A DNA stretch of 64,000 nucleotides from positions 296,702 to 360,701 of the forward strand of contig JAZKBK010000006.1 in assembly GCA_040388625.1 (NCBI GenBank), in the 5' to 3' direction. This document shows, piece by piece, positions 1 through 9,640 of the stretch. The notes beneath the pieces were generated by a model. It saw only the letters and a list, made by a program, of their open reading frames with translations. It was not told the origin of the DNA and did no database searches. Numbering within the stretch: the first letter of the stretch is position 1; every line of letters begins with the position of its first letter. The stretch is from Gemmatimonadota bacterium (lineage in GTDB: Bacteria; Gemmatimonadota; Gemmatimonadetes; Gemmatimonadales; Gemmatimonadaceae). A program made the position numbers and the translations under genes.

Positions 1-58
1 GCGTAATGCGCTTGCGGCGAGTGTCGCCGGCGCCTCTGTACCCGAAAAAATCTTTTAC

Positions 59-1693
59 ATGACTGAACGCCGACGTTCAACCCGTCGCGGTCGTGGGCAG
101 AGCCCCGACGATGCAACGTCCACCGATGCGATTTCGGATGCGAATCCGTATCTCGACTCCACTCCGCAGCCCCCATCGGCCCCATCGGCCCCTGCTCCCG
201 CACCGGAGCCGCGGCCGCACCTCGATCCGGTTCCGGCCGTATCCCTGCTCCCGCGCGACAATGGGAGCGACGGTTCATCGGCTCCGCCGGATTCATCGAC
301 CGGAGGCGGCGGTGTCCAGGCAGACGGCTCCGGCGGCAATGAGGACGGCGGCAACGAGCGCGGCGGACAGGGACGCGGACGGTTTCGCCGCTTCAGACAC
401 CGCAATCGAAATGCCCAGGGCGGCGGCAATCAGCAGCAGCCACCGCAGCAGCAACAGCAACATCAACGGCAGAATCAGAACAACAGCCAGCAGTTCGGTG
501 GCGGACGCCGCAACAACCGCCGCAACCGCCCACAGCCAGATGCCGCACCCCGCGGCCCCGTAGGACCAATCATCGTCGAAGGCGAAACGTCAGGCCTCTT
601 CGATCCGCAGCGCGACGCAGGATACCTCCGCAGCGCAAGCCAAAGCTACCTGGCGGAAGCCAACGATCCGTTCGTACCGGCGCAGCTCGTTCGTCAGGCC
701 GGTCTCCGTCGCGGGGATCTCGTGACGGTCACGGTTGGCCGCGATCAGCGCGGCCGTGTGACCGCCGCCGAATTGCTCACCGTCAATGGGGGCGATCCCG
801 AGGCGGCGCTACGCCGGCCCGAATTTGCGTCGCTCGTCGCGTCGTATCCGGATCGCAAGCTGTCGCTCGAGACCGGCCGTCCAGCCAAGGCCGGGCCGGA
901 GCTGACCCGACGCGCGATCGATCTCATCGCGCCAATCGGCTACGGACAGCGTGCGCTCATCGTCGCCCCTGCACGCGCAGGCAAGACGATGTTGTTGCAG
1001 GCGGTCATCGAGGGAATCGCGATCAATCAACCGCACGTGCAGCTGTTCGTCCTCCTCGTGGACGAGCGCCCCGAGGAAGTGAGCGACATGATCTCGATCG
1101 GCCACGGCGAAGTAGTCGCATCCAGCTTCGACATGCCGGCTCAGCGCCACGCTGACGTCGCCGAGATGACGCTGGAGAGGGCCCGCAGGCTCGTGGAGCT
1201 CGGGCAGGACGTCGTGATCGTACTGGACTCGATAACGCGTCTGGCGCGTGCCTATAACACGATCGAGCGTGGCACGGGCCGCACAATGAGTGGCGGGCTC
1301 GACTCGTCGGCGATGGCGAAACCGAAGGCGTTCTTTGGCTCGGCCCGCTCAGTAGCCCCCGAGAATGGTGGCGGCTCGCTCACCATCATCGCGACGGCGC
1401 TGGTCGAGACGGGGTCGCGGATGGACGACGTGATCTTCGAGGAATTCAAGGGAACCGGCAACTGTGAGATCAAGCTGGATCGCAGCCTGGCGGAGAAGCG
1501 CATCTTTCCGGCCATCGACATCGGGATAAGCGGCACCCGGCGCGAGGACAAGCTGTTCCGTCCCGATCAGCTCGACCACGTCTACACACTTCGCCGGGGT
1601 CTGCAGCAGATGCCCTCGAGCTCGGCGATGGAGTGGCTGATAAAGCGAATCGCAGCGACGCCGAACAACGACGCGCTGCTCTCCGGCCTCTGA
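59..1693 (+). CDS. rho: Transcription termination factor Rho with long disordered N-terminal domain
   Basis: Hexameric RNA-dependent ATPase that terminates transcription. The 544 residues exceed the ~420 of E. coli Rho because residues 1 to about 165 are low complexity, rich in Pro/Gly/Ser and then in Gln/Asn, with an RRNNRRNR-type basic end. The RNA-binding domain starts near SGLFDPQ (about residue 175). Walker A is APARAGKT with K309/T310 and Walker B is VVIVLD with D390. The Q-loop (GRTMSGGLDSSA) and R-loop region (FEEFKGTGN) are intact. The ATG follows an A-rich stretch with no clear Shine-Dalgarno. The gene stands upstream of the Omp85/tamB pair. The family call is certain; any function of the disordered region is inference. 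Confidence 0.97.
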   Translation: MTERRRSTRRGRGQSPDDATSTDAISDANPYLDSTPQPPSAPSAPAPAPEPRPHLDPVPAVSLLPRDNGSDGSSAPPDSSTGGGGVQADGSGGNEDGGNERGGQGRGRFRRFRHRNRNAQGGGNQQQPPQQQQQHQRQNQNNSQQFGGGRRNNRRNRPQPDAAPRGPVGPIIVEGETSGLFDPQRDAGYLRSASQSYLAEANDPFVPAQLVRQAGLRRGDLVTVTVGRDQRGRVTAAELLTVNGGDPEAALRRPEFASLVASYPDRKLSLETGRPAKAGPELTRRAIDLIAPIGYGQRALIVAPARAGKTMLLQAVIEGIAINQPHVQLFVLLVDERPEEVSDMISIGHGEVVASSFDMPAQRHADVAEMTLERARRLVELGQDVVIVLDSITRLARAYNTIERGTGRTMSGGLDSSAMAKPKAFFGSARSVAPENGGGSLTIIATALVETGSRMDDVIFEEFKGTGNCEIKLDRSLAEKRIFPAIDIGISGTRREDKLFRPDQLDHVYTLRRGLQQMPSSSAMEWLIKRIAATPNNDALLSGL

Positions 1694-1795
1694 TTTCGCA
1701 GTTGCGTCCGTAAGCCCGTCCCGCCCGGAATGCGGAGCCATGGCGGCTGGAAAAACACGTGCGCCTCGCGGCCCGGGCCTTGCTCTCTGGCGGGC

Positions 1796-4042
1796 ATGGT
1801 TCCTCCACTTTTGCGGCGATCGCTCCAGGTCGCCGCAGTAGCGGTCGCTTCGCTGGTGATCGCGGCAGCTCCCCTCCCGGGGCAGGCTGCACGGCCGTCG
1901 TCCGGCAATCCCGAAATCACCGAGCTGACGCTCACGGGCGTGCACGCGGTCGATCCGGACGAGCTGCGCCTCAATATCGCGACGGATGAGTCGCACTGCG
2001 TATCAGTGCTGCTGAGGCCGGTCTGCGTCTTCAGCAAATCGCCGACGTTCTACAAGCGCCTGACGCTGAATCGCGCCGAGCTCGCGCGGGACATGCTGCG
2101 GGTGATGGTGTTCTATTTCAAGCGCGGATATCGCAATGCGCAGGTGGACACGACCGTCGTTCCGACCGGTCGGAATGCGGTGCACGTCACGATCGCGGTA
2201 AACGAGGGAAAACCGACGCTGGTGTCGGGGATCAGCATAGTGCAGGACACCGAAGTGCTGTCGAAAAGGCAGCTGCGCCGCGTTCTTCTCCTTCGCAAGG
2301 GACGGCCGTACAGCCTGATCAAGCTGGACTCGACGATTGCCGCGCTGGATTCGCGCCTGTGGAATCGAGGTTACTCCGATGCAGTAATCGATACCACTGT
2401 CGTGCTCGACACCGTCGCCGGGACTGCCGATATCACGATCAAGGCGAATCCGCGATGGCGCGCACGCGTGGCGACCATAACGGTCAAAGGAAACAAGGGC
2501 GTCAACGATCGCACCATCAAGAAGTCGCTGTCGTTCAAGCCAGGCGGACTGTACAAGCAGTCGGACGTGCTGGCGAGCCAGCGCGCTCTGTACGAGTCGA
2601 ATCTCTTCCGCCGCGCCGCGATCGAGGTGCCAACGACAGATGATTCGCTGAAGCACGTGCTCATCGACGTGCAGGAAGCACCGCCGCACGACGCACGTTA
2701 CAGCGCAGGATTCAACACCGTCGATTTCGTACAGGTCGCAGGACACTATGCCGATTACAACTGGCTGAGTGGCGCCAAGCGGCTGACCATCGATGCGGCT
2801 GTAGGGAATCTGTTCGCTCACACATTGAACGGAAACGGCGTGTTCTACGACGTCGGCAAGACCGTGGTCGGAGGTTCGGAGTCACAGTATCTTGCTGCCA
2901 CATACACTGCCAGCGCCGACGTCAGATATCCGTGGTTCGGATCGCCGAACAACGAGGGTGCATTCGGTGTCTTCGCTCACCGGCGAAGCGCCCCGGGCAT
3001 ATACGTCGACAAGGGGTATGGTCTGAGTGCGACGTTCACGCGAACGCTCACACCGCGCGGGCCGCTCAGTCTCAACTACCGGTTCGAGGAGACGGCCGTG
3101 CAGGCCGGCGACGTGTACTTCTGCGTCAACTATGGCGTCTGCGACGCGGCGACGCTCGTTGCGCTGGAGAGGAAGCAACGGCTATCTCCGCTCGCGTTGA
3201 GCTTCTCGCTGGACAGGACCGACAATCCGTTCGAGCCGCGGCGTGGCTACCGGACGCAGTTCGATCTGGAGCATGCGTCGTCGTATACGGCTTCCGATTT
3301 CAGATACAATCGTGGCGCAGGTGATTTCGCGCTGTTTGTTCCCATCACACGCCATTCGGTGCTGGCCGGCCACCTGAGGGTGGGCATGATCGGCGCGCTG
3401 GCGAGCACCACGAACGCCGTGGGAGTCGCGAGTGGAGCGCTGGGTGCGACGGCTATCCTGCATCCGCGCAAGAGATTTTACGCCGGCGGCTCGCAATCCG
3501 TACGCGGCTACCCCGAAGGCCAGCTCGGGCCGCGCGTCCTTACGGTGCCGGCCGCAAAGCTGCTGGCAGATGACTCCGCTAACGCGCAGTGCAGACCGGC
3601 GACGATCACGAAATGCAACCCAAACGCATCGCTGTTTCGCGATCGTGATTTCGTGCCGCGGCCGCTTGGCGGCAACCGCCTCATCGAGGGGAGCCTGGAG
3701 TTCCGCTTCCCGCTGTTCGCGTCGCTCATCGGCGCGACCTTCGTCGATGCGGCCTACCTGGCGCAGAATACGAGTCCGGGATTGCCGAAGAGCAAGGCCG
3801 CGATCACTCCGGGTATCGGCGTCCGCTACCTGTCGCCGGTCGGGCCAGTTCGTGTCGACGTCGGCCTCAATCCCGAAACGAGCGAAAAACTGCCCGTCGT
3901 CACCGAAGATCTGGCGAGTGGCGGAAGAGGGCTCGTCACGCTCGACCAATCGCGCGTGTACTCACCGACGCATGGGAGCGGCGGTCTCAACTCGCTGCTC
4001 GCGCGCCTGACGCTGCACCTGTCGATCGGAGAGGCGTTCTAG
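1796..4042 (+). CDS. Omp85/BamA-TamA family outer-membrane protein
   Basis: Outer-membrane beta-barrel assembly or translocation protein of the Omp85 superfamily. I chose the ATG at 1796 because it puts a typical signal peptide (ending near PLPGQA) at the N-terminus; an upstream ATG at 1730 adds 22 residues unlike a signal peptide. About three POTRA-like repeats follow (around GNPEITELTLTGV, TLVSGISIVQD and ARVATITVKGN). A C-terminal barrel carries the family hallmark VRGY at residues 569-572, within GGSQSVRGY. The stop codon directly abuts tamB, so the two are probably one transcript. That pairing favours a TamA-like role, but a BamA role cannot be excluded from sequence alone. Confidence 0.9.
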   Translation: MVPPLLRRSLQVAAVAVASLVIAAAPLPGQAARPSSGNPEITELTLTGVHAVDPDELRLNIATDESHCVSVLLRPVCVFSKSPTFYKRLTLNRAELARDMLRVMVFYFKRGYRNAQVDTTVVPTGRNAVHVTIAVNEGKPTLVSGISIVQDTEVLSKRQLRRVLLLRKGRPYSLIKLDSTIAALDSRLWNRGYSDAVIDTTVVLDTVAGTADITIKANPRWRARVATITVKGNKGVNDRTIKKSLSFKPGGLYKQSDVLASQRALYESNLFRRAAIEVPTTDDSLKHVLIDVQEAPPHDARYSAGFNTVDFVQVAGHYADYNWLSGAKRLTIDAAVGNLFAHTLNGNGVFYDVGKTVVGGSESQYLAATYTASADVRYPWFGSPNNEGAFGVFAHRRSAPGIYVDKGYGLSATFTRTLTPRGPLSLNYRFEETAVQAGDVYFCVNYGVCDAATLVALERKQRLSPLALSFSLDRTDNPFEPRRGYRTQFDLEHASSYTASDFRYNRGAGDFALFVPITRHSVLAGHLRVGMIGALASTTNAVGVASGALGATAILHPRKRFYAGGSQSVRGYPEGQLGPRVLTVPAAKLLADDSANAQCRPATITKCNPNASLFRDRDFVPRPLGGNRLIEGSLEFRFPLFASLIGATFVDAAYLAQNTSPGLPKSKAAITPGIGVRYLSPVGPVRVDVGLNPETSEKLPVVTEDLASGGRGLVTLDQSRVYSPTHGSGGLNSLLARLTLHLSIGEAF

Positions 4043-7000
4043 ATGCGGAAGCGCACCGTCGCTGCTGCCACGGTGGGTGCTCTCGTCGTGCTGGCGATGC
4101 TGATCGCCGGTACGGTGCTTTTCGTCACGCAAACGGATTGGGGCAGAAAGAAGGTTGGTGGTTACGTGATCGGCCTGATAAAGCAAGCGGCGCACGGGTA
4201 CGTAACAGTCGACCGGGTCGATGGCAACTTGCTGAATGGCGCGACGATCGTTGGTCTCACGATTACGGACAGCGCACACGCGCCATTCGTCAAGGCGGAT
4301 ACCGTAGTCGCCACTTACGGAATCGGCGACCTCATCAACAAGCGCATATACCTGGACAATGTCCGCATCGTGCATCCCGTCATCGTCCTGGACCGGATGC
4401 CGGGTGGCAAGTGGAACTACGACAGGATCTTTCCGCGCGACACGACGCAGCCGCCCGGCCCACCGGGCTATCTGTCATGGATCACACTGCGCAACGTGAC
4501 GATGGTGGATGGCGAAGTCACGTCGCACAGCCCATGGACGCCAAGCGATACGCTCAAGGGAACCAAACGAGACAGCGTCATACGGTTCACGCTCAGCCCG
4601 CTCGCGCGACTCAACGTGCAGCGCGTCGCCGGCGGATTTCAGAAGACATCGCAGTTCAGGAACATCTACGGAACATTTCCGTTGATGCGGCTGGAGGACC
4701 CGAACGACCGTCGCCAGATCATCGATGTGTCGTCACTGCGCATGACCGCGGAGCCGCTGCGGCCGCCTTCAGTGCGGGTGACCGACGTGAAGGGACGTTT
4801 CATTCTTCTTGCGGATTCGTTGTACTTCCACGGCATCGACGCAACGCTCGCGAGCTCCAGGCTCTCGAACGGAACGGGACGCTACAATTTCGACAGCAAC
4901 GATCTGAGGCTCCGGTTGCACGCGGACACCGTGGCAACCAACGACCTGTTGTGGATCGACCCCAGCATACCCAAGGACGGATCGGGCAAGCTGGACTTTG
5001 CGCTCGACTGGGTAGGACCAACGAGCGACTACCTCGCGACGAACGCTTCACTCGCGGTTGCCGGTGCCACGATGTCAGGAAGTCTCGGCACGCTGGTTAC
5101 CGACACGGTCGCGTTTCACGATACCAAGCTGCGCTTCAGCCATGTCGATACGCGCACCATCCAGCAACTGTTTCCGACGATCATATCACCGCGTCAGGGC
5201 TACCTCACAGGCCGCATGGCTGCGCGCGGCGGTTTCGGCGCCATGCGCATCGACGGCGACGTTGCGTTCCAGGATCCGCTCACCGGCACGAGCCGCGTCA
5301 TCGCGCTCGGCACCGTAGGCGCGAGCAAGGGCATCCTGCGAGCGACCGACCTGCACCTGACGTTCTCGCCACTCAAAGTTTCGCTCGCACGTGCAGTCGA
5401 TCCAACTCTACCGATCGGAGGCACGATCAATGGCAAGCTGATGCTCAACGGCTCCAGCGCAACTGGTCTCACAGCAACCGGCGACCTGGTCCACGAAGAT
5501 GTAACGGGAAAATCGCACGTTACCGGCAGTGGCACGTACGCGCGCGGCAACCGGACGCCCCTCATCAATGCGAATCTGCAGCTTTTGCCGCTCTCGCTCG
5601 CGACCGTCGGCCAGTTCGTGACCGCGGCCGGGCTGCGCGGCACGGTCACCGGTCCGATTTCCGCGACTGGACCAATGCAGAACCTTGCTGTCGCAGCGGA
5701 TCTGACGACGCCCGATGGCGGAACCATCGTTGCCCACGGCACCGTCGATCTCGCGTCTCGCCCGCAGAGCTATGATCTCAACCTCACAGCGCACCTCTTC
5801 GACGCCAGCCAGATAAGCAGCAAGGCACCCTCGTCCCTGCTCACGGCCGACGTTGCGGCCCGTGGGGCGGGCTTCGATCCGGCAACCTTGAATGCGACGG
5901 CGACGGCGAACGTGCAGACGTCCACCTACGACAGCGTCACGGTTGATTCCGCAACTGTACGACTTGCAGCTGCGAACGGCCTTCTGACCGTCGACACACT
6001 CTCCGTCCACGTCCCGCACGGCTACGCGAACGCGTCAGGTCAGTTCGGCCTGGTCGTTGGCTCCGCCGGAAAGCTAAGCTACGCTGTATCGATCGACTCG
6101 CTCGGCGCGCTGTCACGGATACTGCCGCCAACTGATACGGGTGCGGTGACACCGCGACCTGCAATTCTCGCACAGCGAATCGCACGCGCCGATTCAGCGC
6201 GGGCACAAGCTGCCAGAGCGACGGTTGCCGAGCGAGCTGTCACCGGAGCGCCGGTCCCGGCGTTTCCCGTCGATACACCAAGAGCCATTCCGCGCAACGC
6301 TCTGCGGGGATCGATCGTTGCGAAGGGCACGGCCACTGGCAACATCCATACATTCGACATGGCAGGCTCGGGGACCGCAACCGACATTGTCGCATTCGGA
6401 AGCGCCGCCCATGCGATTCGCGCAAACTACACCTGGACCGGCGCGCTCACGCCGCAGTCGCGCGTCAGTGCGCAGGCCAGTGCGGTCAACGTCCTGGCGC
6501 TAGGGTTCGCACTTGACACCGTAACGCTCACCAGTTCCTACGCCAAGCCCAGTGGAAACATTACGCTGGCGATTCATCAGGATTCGAACCGGGTCTACAA
6601 CGCCAGCGCGCAATTCACGCTCGACAAAGACCGGGATGACCTGCTGCTCGACCAGCTGCGTCTCAAATTCGACACAACCGTATATGCCAGTACGGGGCCG
6701 GCGAGGATCCATTTCGATCCGATGGAAACGTCGATCGAACACTTCGAGATCAATAGCGCTACTGGTGGACGTGTGTACGTCAATGGCAAGATCCCGGTAA
6801 ATGGCAACACGGATCTGGAACTGCACGTCACGCAATTCGAGATCGGCAACATTGCAGCCCTGCTGCAGAGCGACGTGAACGCGCGCGGCCTCGTATCAGT
6901 CGACGCGCACCTGCGCGGAACTCGTGCCGCGCCGGTCATCGACGGCGCATTCGGTCTCGAGCGACTCGTATACCAGGGCCGCGCGACACCGGAAGTACAC

Positions 7001-8620
7001 GGCCGCGTCAAGTACGCCGACGAAACGTTGCAGACAAACATTACCGCGGGCCGCGAAGGGGGACCGCCGATGCTGGTTGCGCGCGGCACCGTGCCGATCA
7101 ATCTCGCATTCGCCGGTGTGACCGGTTCACGAGTACCGCACGATCGCGCGATCGATGCAACCATAGACGCCGATTCGCTGCCACTAGATTCGATCCCGCC
7201 GCTGAGCGACGTCGTGACGAACCTTAAAGGGCGCGCGCTCGCGAAATTCACGGTCACGGGTACCATCGACCGACCCGACGTGAATGGCCGGGTGACACTG
7301 TGGAATGGCAGTGCACGCATCGCACCGCTCGGCGTGACGGCAAGCTACGTGGCCGGCAACATCCGGCTCGTACACGATACGGTGATCGTCGATTCGCTCG
7401 TCGCGCACAGCAACGGTGTGATCAGACTTACTGGCGGAATCGGCATCAAGACGCTGACTCAGCCATCCTTCGCGCTCAAGCTCACGGCCAACAACGCGCG
7501 CATCATCGACAATGACAACGGAAACCTGTACGCCAATGCCAACGTGAGCTTGAACGGACCGTTCAACAACGTTGACGTCACTGGATTCGCGCACGTGCTC
7601 CGCGGCGTGATCTACATACCGGAATCGACGGGGAAGACGCTCGTTGGCGCAGGTGATCCTGCACTGTACGCCGTGGCGGATACGACCAACATAGGCGTCC
7701 GCGAGCTGTTTCCGAGCCAGTCGCCACTGCTGGCGAACCTGCGAATGAACGTCGCATTGATGGTCGACCACGACGTGTTCGTGCGCTCCAACGACGCGAA
7801 CGTGGAAGTGTACACGGACAACCCGCTCCGGATCGGTGTCAATCGCGCGAAGCAGACCTTCCTGGTGGACGGCGTGTTGTTGAGCGATCGTGGCGAGTAC
7901 CGTTTCCAGAGCCGTCGGTTCCAGATTCGTCAGGGCTCCGCGACGTTCATCAACTCGCCGAAGCTCAACCCGACACTACAGGTGACCGGAGAGTATGACG
8001 TCCAGCTTCCGACCCGGGAGGCAATAGCGATCCGGATCATCATCTCCGGGACGCTGGACGCTCCGAAGATATCGCTCGAGAGCGATGCGCAACCGCCGAT
8101 CTCGCAGACCGACCTGCTCAGCTATCTGGCGTTCGGGCGTACTTCTTCGTCGCTGCTTCAACAGGAGGGTGGCGGCCTGACGACAGGCGGGAGCGGCGGC
8201 AGCAACATCGTCGGCGCGGGCGCTGCATTTGCCGCGAAACAGGTAGCGGCCGCGGCGCTTGGTGCACTCACCGATCAGGCGGCCGGCACCGCTGCGCGAT
8301 CACTTGGCGCTGACTTCTTCAACATCACACCCGCCGCCGTTTCGCTCGACGCGGGCAGTTTTCTTCGCGCGACGCAGGTGGAATTCGCCAAGTACATCCG
8401 GACGAACACCTTCCTGCAGCTTCAGGTGCGGCCCGATCCAGCGTCGCTACAGAGGCCAGGCTTCCAGATCACGCATCGCTTCAACACGCGGGCCGGATAT
8501 CAGATCGATGCCAGCTTCGAGCCGCGCTATCTGCTCAGCCAACCATCGCTGTCTCCCGATCAGACGCCCCAGACGACCAGCGCGTTCGGATTGTTCTTCG
8601 TGCGGCAGTGGCGCTACTGA
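4043..8620 (+). CDS. tamB: TamB-like translocation/assembly protein (DUF490)
   Basis: Large inner-membrane-anchored periplasmic protein that bridges to an Omp85 partner and helps outer-membrane biogenesis, probably including lipid transport. It has 1525 residues. One hydrophobic N-terminal helix (about residues 5-30) is followed by a very long, repetitive, Thr/Asp/Val-rich stretch predicted to form a beta-taco. The C-terminal DUF490 domain (about 1130-1525) includes GEYRFQSRRFQIRQGSATF and the conserved QTDLLSYLAFG. The protein ends in an aromatic tail (RQWRY). It begins at the base after the stop of the Omp85 gene, indicating translational coupling. The last 7 bases overlap the convergent DUF2231 gene. 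Confidence 0.93.
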   Translation: MRKRTVAAATVGALVVLAMLIAGTVLFVTQTDWGRKKVGGYVIGLIKQAAHGYVTVDRVDGNLLNGATIVGLTITDSAHAPFVKADTVVATYGIGDLINKRIYLDNVRIVHPVIVLDRMPGGKWNYDRIFPRDTTQPPGPPGYLSWITLRNVTMVDGEVTSHSPWTPSDTLKGTKRDSVIRFTLSPLARLNVQRVAGGFQKTSQFRNIYGTFPLMRLEDPNDRRQIIDVSSLRMTAEPLRPPSVRVTDVKGRFILLADSLYFHGIDATLASSRLSNGTGRYNFDSNDLRLRLHADTVATNDLLWIDPSIPKDGSGKLDFALDWVGPTSDYLATNASLAVAGATMSGSLGTLVTDTVAFHDTKLRFSHVDTRTIQQLFPTIISPRQGYLTGRMAARGGFGAMRIDGDVAFQDPLTGTSRVIALGTVGASKGILRATDLHLTFSPLKVSLARAVDPTLPIGGTINGKLMLNGSSATGLTATGDLVHEDVTGKSHVTGSGTYARGNRTPLINANLQLLPLSLATVGQFVTAAGLRGTVTGPISATGPMQNLAVAADLTTPDGGTIVAHGTVDLASRPQSYDLNLTAHLFDASQISSKAPSSLLTADVAARGAGFDPATLNATATANVQTSTYDSVTVDSATVRLAAANGLLTVDTLSVHVPHGYANASGQFGLVVGSAGKLSYAVSIDSLGALSRILPPTDTGAVTPRPAILAQRIARADSARAQAARATVAERAVTGAPVPAFPVDTPRAIPRNALRGSIVAKGTATGNIHTFDMAGSGTATDIVAFGSAAHAIRANYTWTGALTPQSRVSAQASAVNVLALGFALDTVTLTSSYAKPSGNITLAIHQDSNRVYNASAQFTLDKDRDDLLLDQLRLKFDTTVYASTGPARIHFDPMETSIEHFEINSATGGRVYVNGKIPVNGNTDLELHVTQFEIGNIAALLQSDVNARGLVSVDAHLRGTRAAPVIDGAFGLERLVYQGRATPEVHGRVKYADETLQTNITAGREGGPPMLVARGTVPINLAFAGVTGSRVPHDRAIDATIDADSLPLDSIPPLSDVVTNLKGRALAKFTVTGTIDRPDVNGRVTLWNGSARIAPLGVTASYVAGNIRLVHDTVIVDSLVAHSNGVIRLTGGIGIKTLTQPSFALKLTANNARIIDNDNGNLYANANVSLNGPFNNVDVTGFAHVLRGVIYIPESTGKTLVGAGDPALYAVADTTNIGVRELFPSQSPLLANLRMNVALMVDHDVFVRSNDANVEVYTDNPLRIGVNRAKQTFLVDGVLLSDRGEYRFQSRRFQIRQGSATFINSPKLNPTLQVTGEYDVQLPTREAIAIRIIISGTLDAPKISLESDAQPPISQTDLLSYLAFGRTSSSLLQQEGGGLTTGGSGGSNIVGAGAAFAAKQVAAAALGALTDQAAGTAARSLGADFFNITPAAVSLDAGSFLRATQVEFAKYIRTNTFLQLQVRPDPASLQRPGFQITHRFNTRAGYQIDASFEPRYLLSQPSLSPDQTPQTTSAFGLFFVRQWRY

Positions 8621-9147
8621 GTCCGGGGGTCCACGCGAGCCGACTCGGGCACTCGTAACGTCGCGCCGAGCGCGGCAGGGCCGCTGAGCGAGCTTGGCGC
8701 GTTGAGATGTGCACCGTCGTCGATTCCCACACCCATACGGTTGAGCAACTCGCCGCCCAGCCAGCCCGCCAGTCCGAGGAATGCAACGCCGCTGAACGAG
8801 AAAAGAAGCGCAAGTGGCTCCGGTGCAGTCGGTCCATGGAGCCGCAACAGCCAACTCACCAGAAAGAACGTAACCAGCGTCGCACTGCTCAGGCCGTGAA
8901 ATCCGCCAATGCGCTTGGCCCTCGTTCCTGACGGTATCGCCAGGTAGTCGATCAGGCCGAATATCGCTGCGATTATCCCGCCGACAACGCCCGCGCCGAT
9001 CATGTAGAACGCGACCAGCGCCCACGTCTGGCCGCCGTGAACTACATAAACGGCGTCGAACAGCGCAGCCGTGGCAAGCAGGCCCATCGGAAAGGATACA
9101 ACGATCTGGTGCGCCGGATGCCCAAGTAGCTTCGTCTTGCTTTCCAC
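8614..9147 (-). CDS. DUF2231 family membrane protein
   Basis: Small integral membrane protein of unknown function. The N-terminal KLLGHPAHQIVVSFPMGLL resembles the opening His-Pro-x-His and first helix of DUF2231 proteins, and about four hydrophobic segments span the 177 residues. The start is GTG (GTG-GAA-AGC), preceded by GGGAG at suitable distance. It lies 23 bp downstream of the cupredoxin gene on the same strand, so the two may be co-transcribed. DUF2231 proteins often accompany redox or heme genes, but nothing here assigns a substrate. Confidence 0.85.
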   Translation of the reverse strand: MESKTKLLGHPAHQIVVSFPMGLLATAALFDAVYVVHGGQTWALVAFYMIGAGVVGGIIAAIFGLIDYLAIPSGTRAKRIGGFHGLSSATLVTFFLVSWLLRLHGPTAPEPLALLFSFSGVAFLGLAGWLGGELLNRMGVGIDDGAHLNAPSSLSGPAALGATLRVPESARVDPRTQ

Positions 9148-9170
9148 TCACACTCCCGTGTGCAAACGCG

Positions 9171-9560
9171 TCACTGAACCACCACGACGCCACTCATGCT
9201 CAAACCATGAATGGTGCAATGATAGTTGTAAGTTCCAGCTGTGGGGAACGCCACGACGCGCGTGCCGGACGCGAAGTCGGAAACGTTCGCCGGTGCGCCC
9301 GCCGTCGTGAATGTCACGTTGTGAGTGGTGCCGGATGTGTTGTTGAACGTGATGCTGCTTCCGGCGGCGATGGTGACCTGCGATGGGTCGAACGCGTTGC
9401 TCGATACGAGGCAGACAGTGCCATTACCCGGCGTGCAAGTCGCGGACGGGTTTCCGGGATTGCTCGGAGGGGTCGGCGACGTGCCGTATCCGCCAGAGCC
9501 ACCGCAGGCCGTTGCCGCCATGATGGCTGTCGCTAGCACAACAGATGAGATGATGTTCAT
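9171..9560 (-). CDS. Cupredoxin-domain copper-binding lipoprotein
   Basis: Exported blue-copper-like protein of 129 residues. The signal peptide ends in a lipobox-like AATAC-GG, giving a lipidated Cys, followed by a Gly/Pro/Ser/Asn linker. The cupredoxin domain shows AFDPSQVTIAAGSSITFNN, a first ligand His in TTHNVTF, and the C-terminal ligand loop YHCTIHGLSM containing Cys, His and Met. These make a complete type 1 copper site. The ATG at 9560 is preferred over an upstream one at 9596 because it begins the signal peptide. Likely role is periplasmic electron transfer; the partner is unknown. Confidence 0.88.
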   Translation of the reverse strand: MNIISSVVLATAIMAATACGGSGGYGTSPTPPSNPGNPSATCTPGNGTVCLVSSNAFDPSQVTIAAGSSITFNNTSGTTHNVTFTTAGAPANVSDFASGTRVVAFPTAGTYNYHCTIHGLSMSGVVVVQ

Positions 9561-9640
9561 GCACGGAACGTCGCCGCGCACGACCGGCGCATACACCCCG
9601 CTTGCGGCGAAGTGCAGCGTTCAAGCGGTGGAGGCCGACG

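Noticed and set aside
16-28. GGCGA-gtg-TCGCC hairpin upstream of rho
   Set aside because: Too short and without a T-run to call a terminator; only 58 bases of context are visible.
6582-6593. GATTCGAACC, reverse of a tRNA T-loop motif
   Set aside because: It lies inside the tamB coding sequence, and no acceptor stem or cloverleaf can be built around it.
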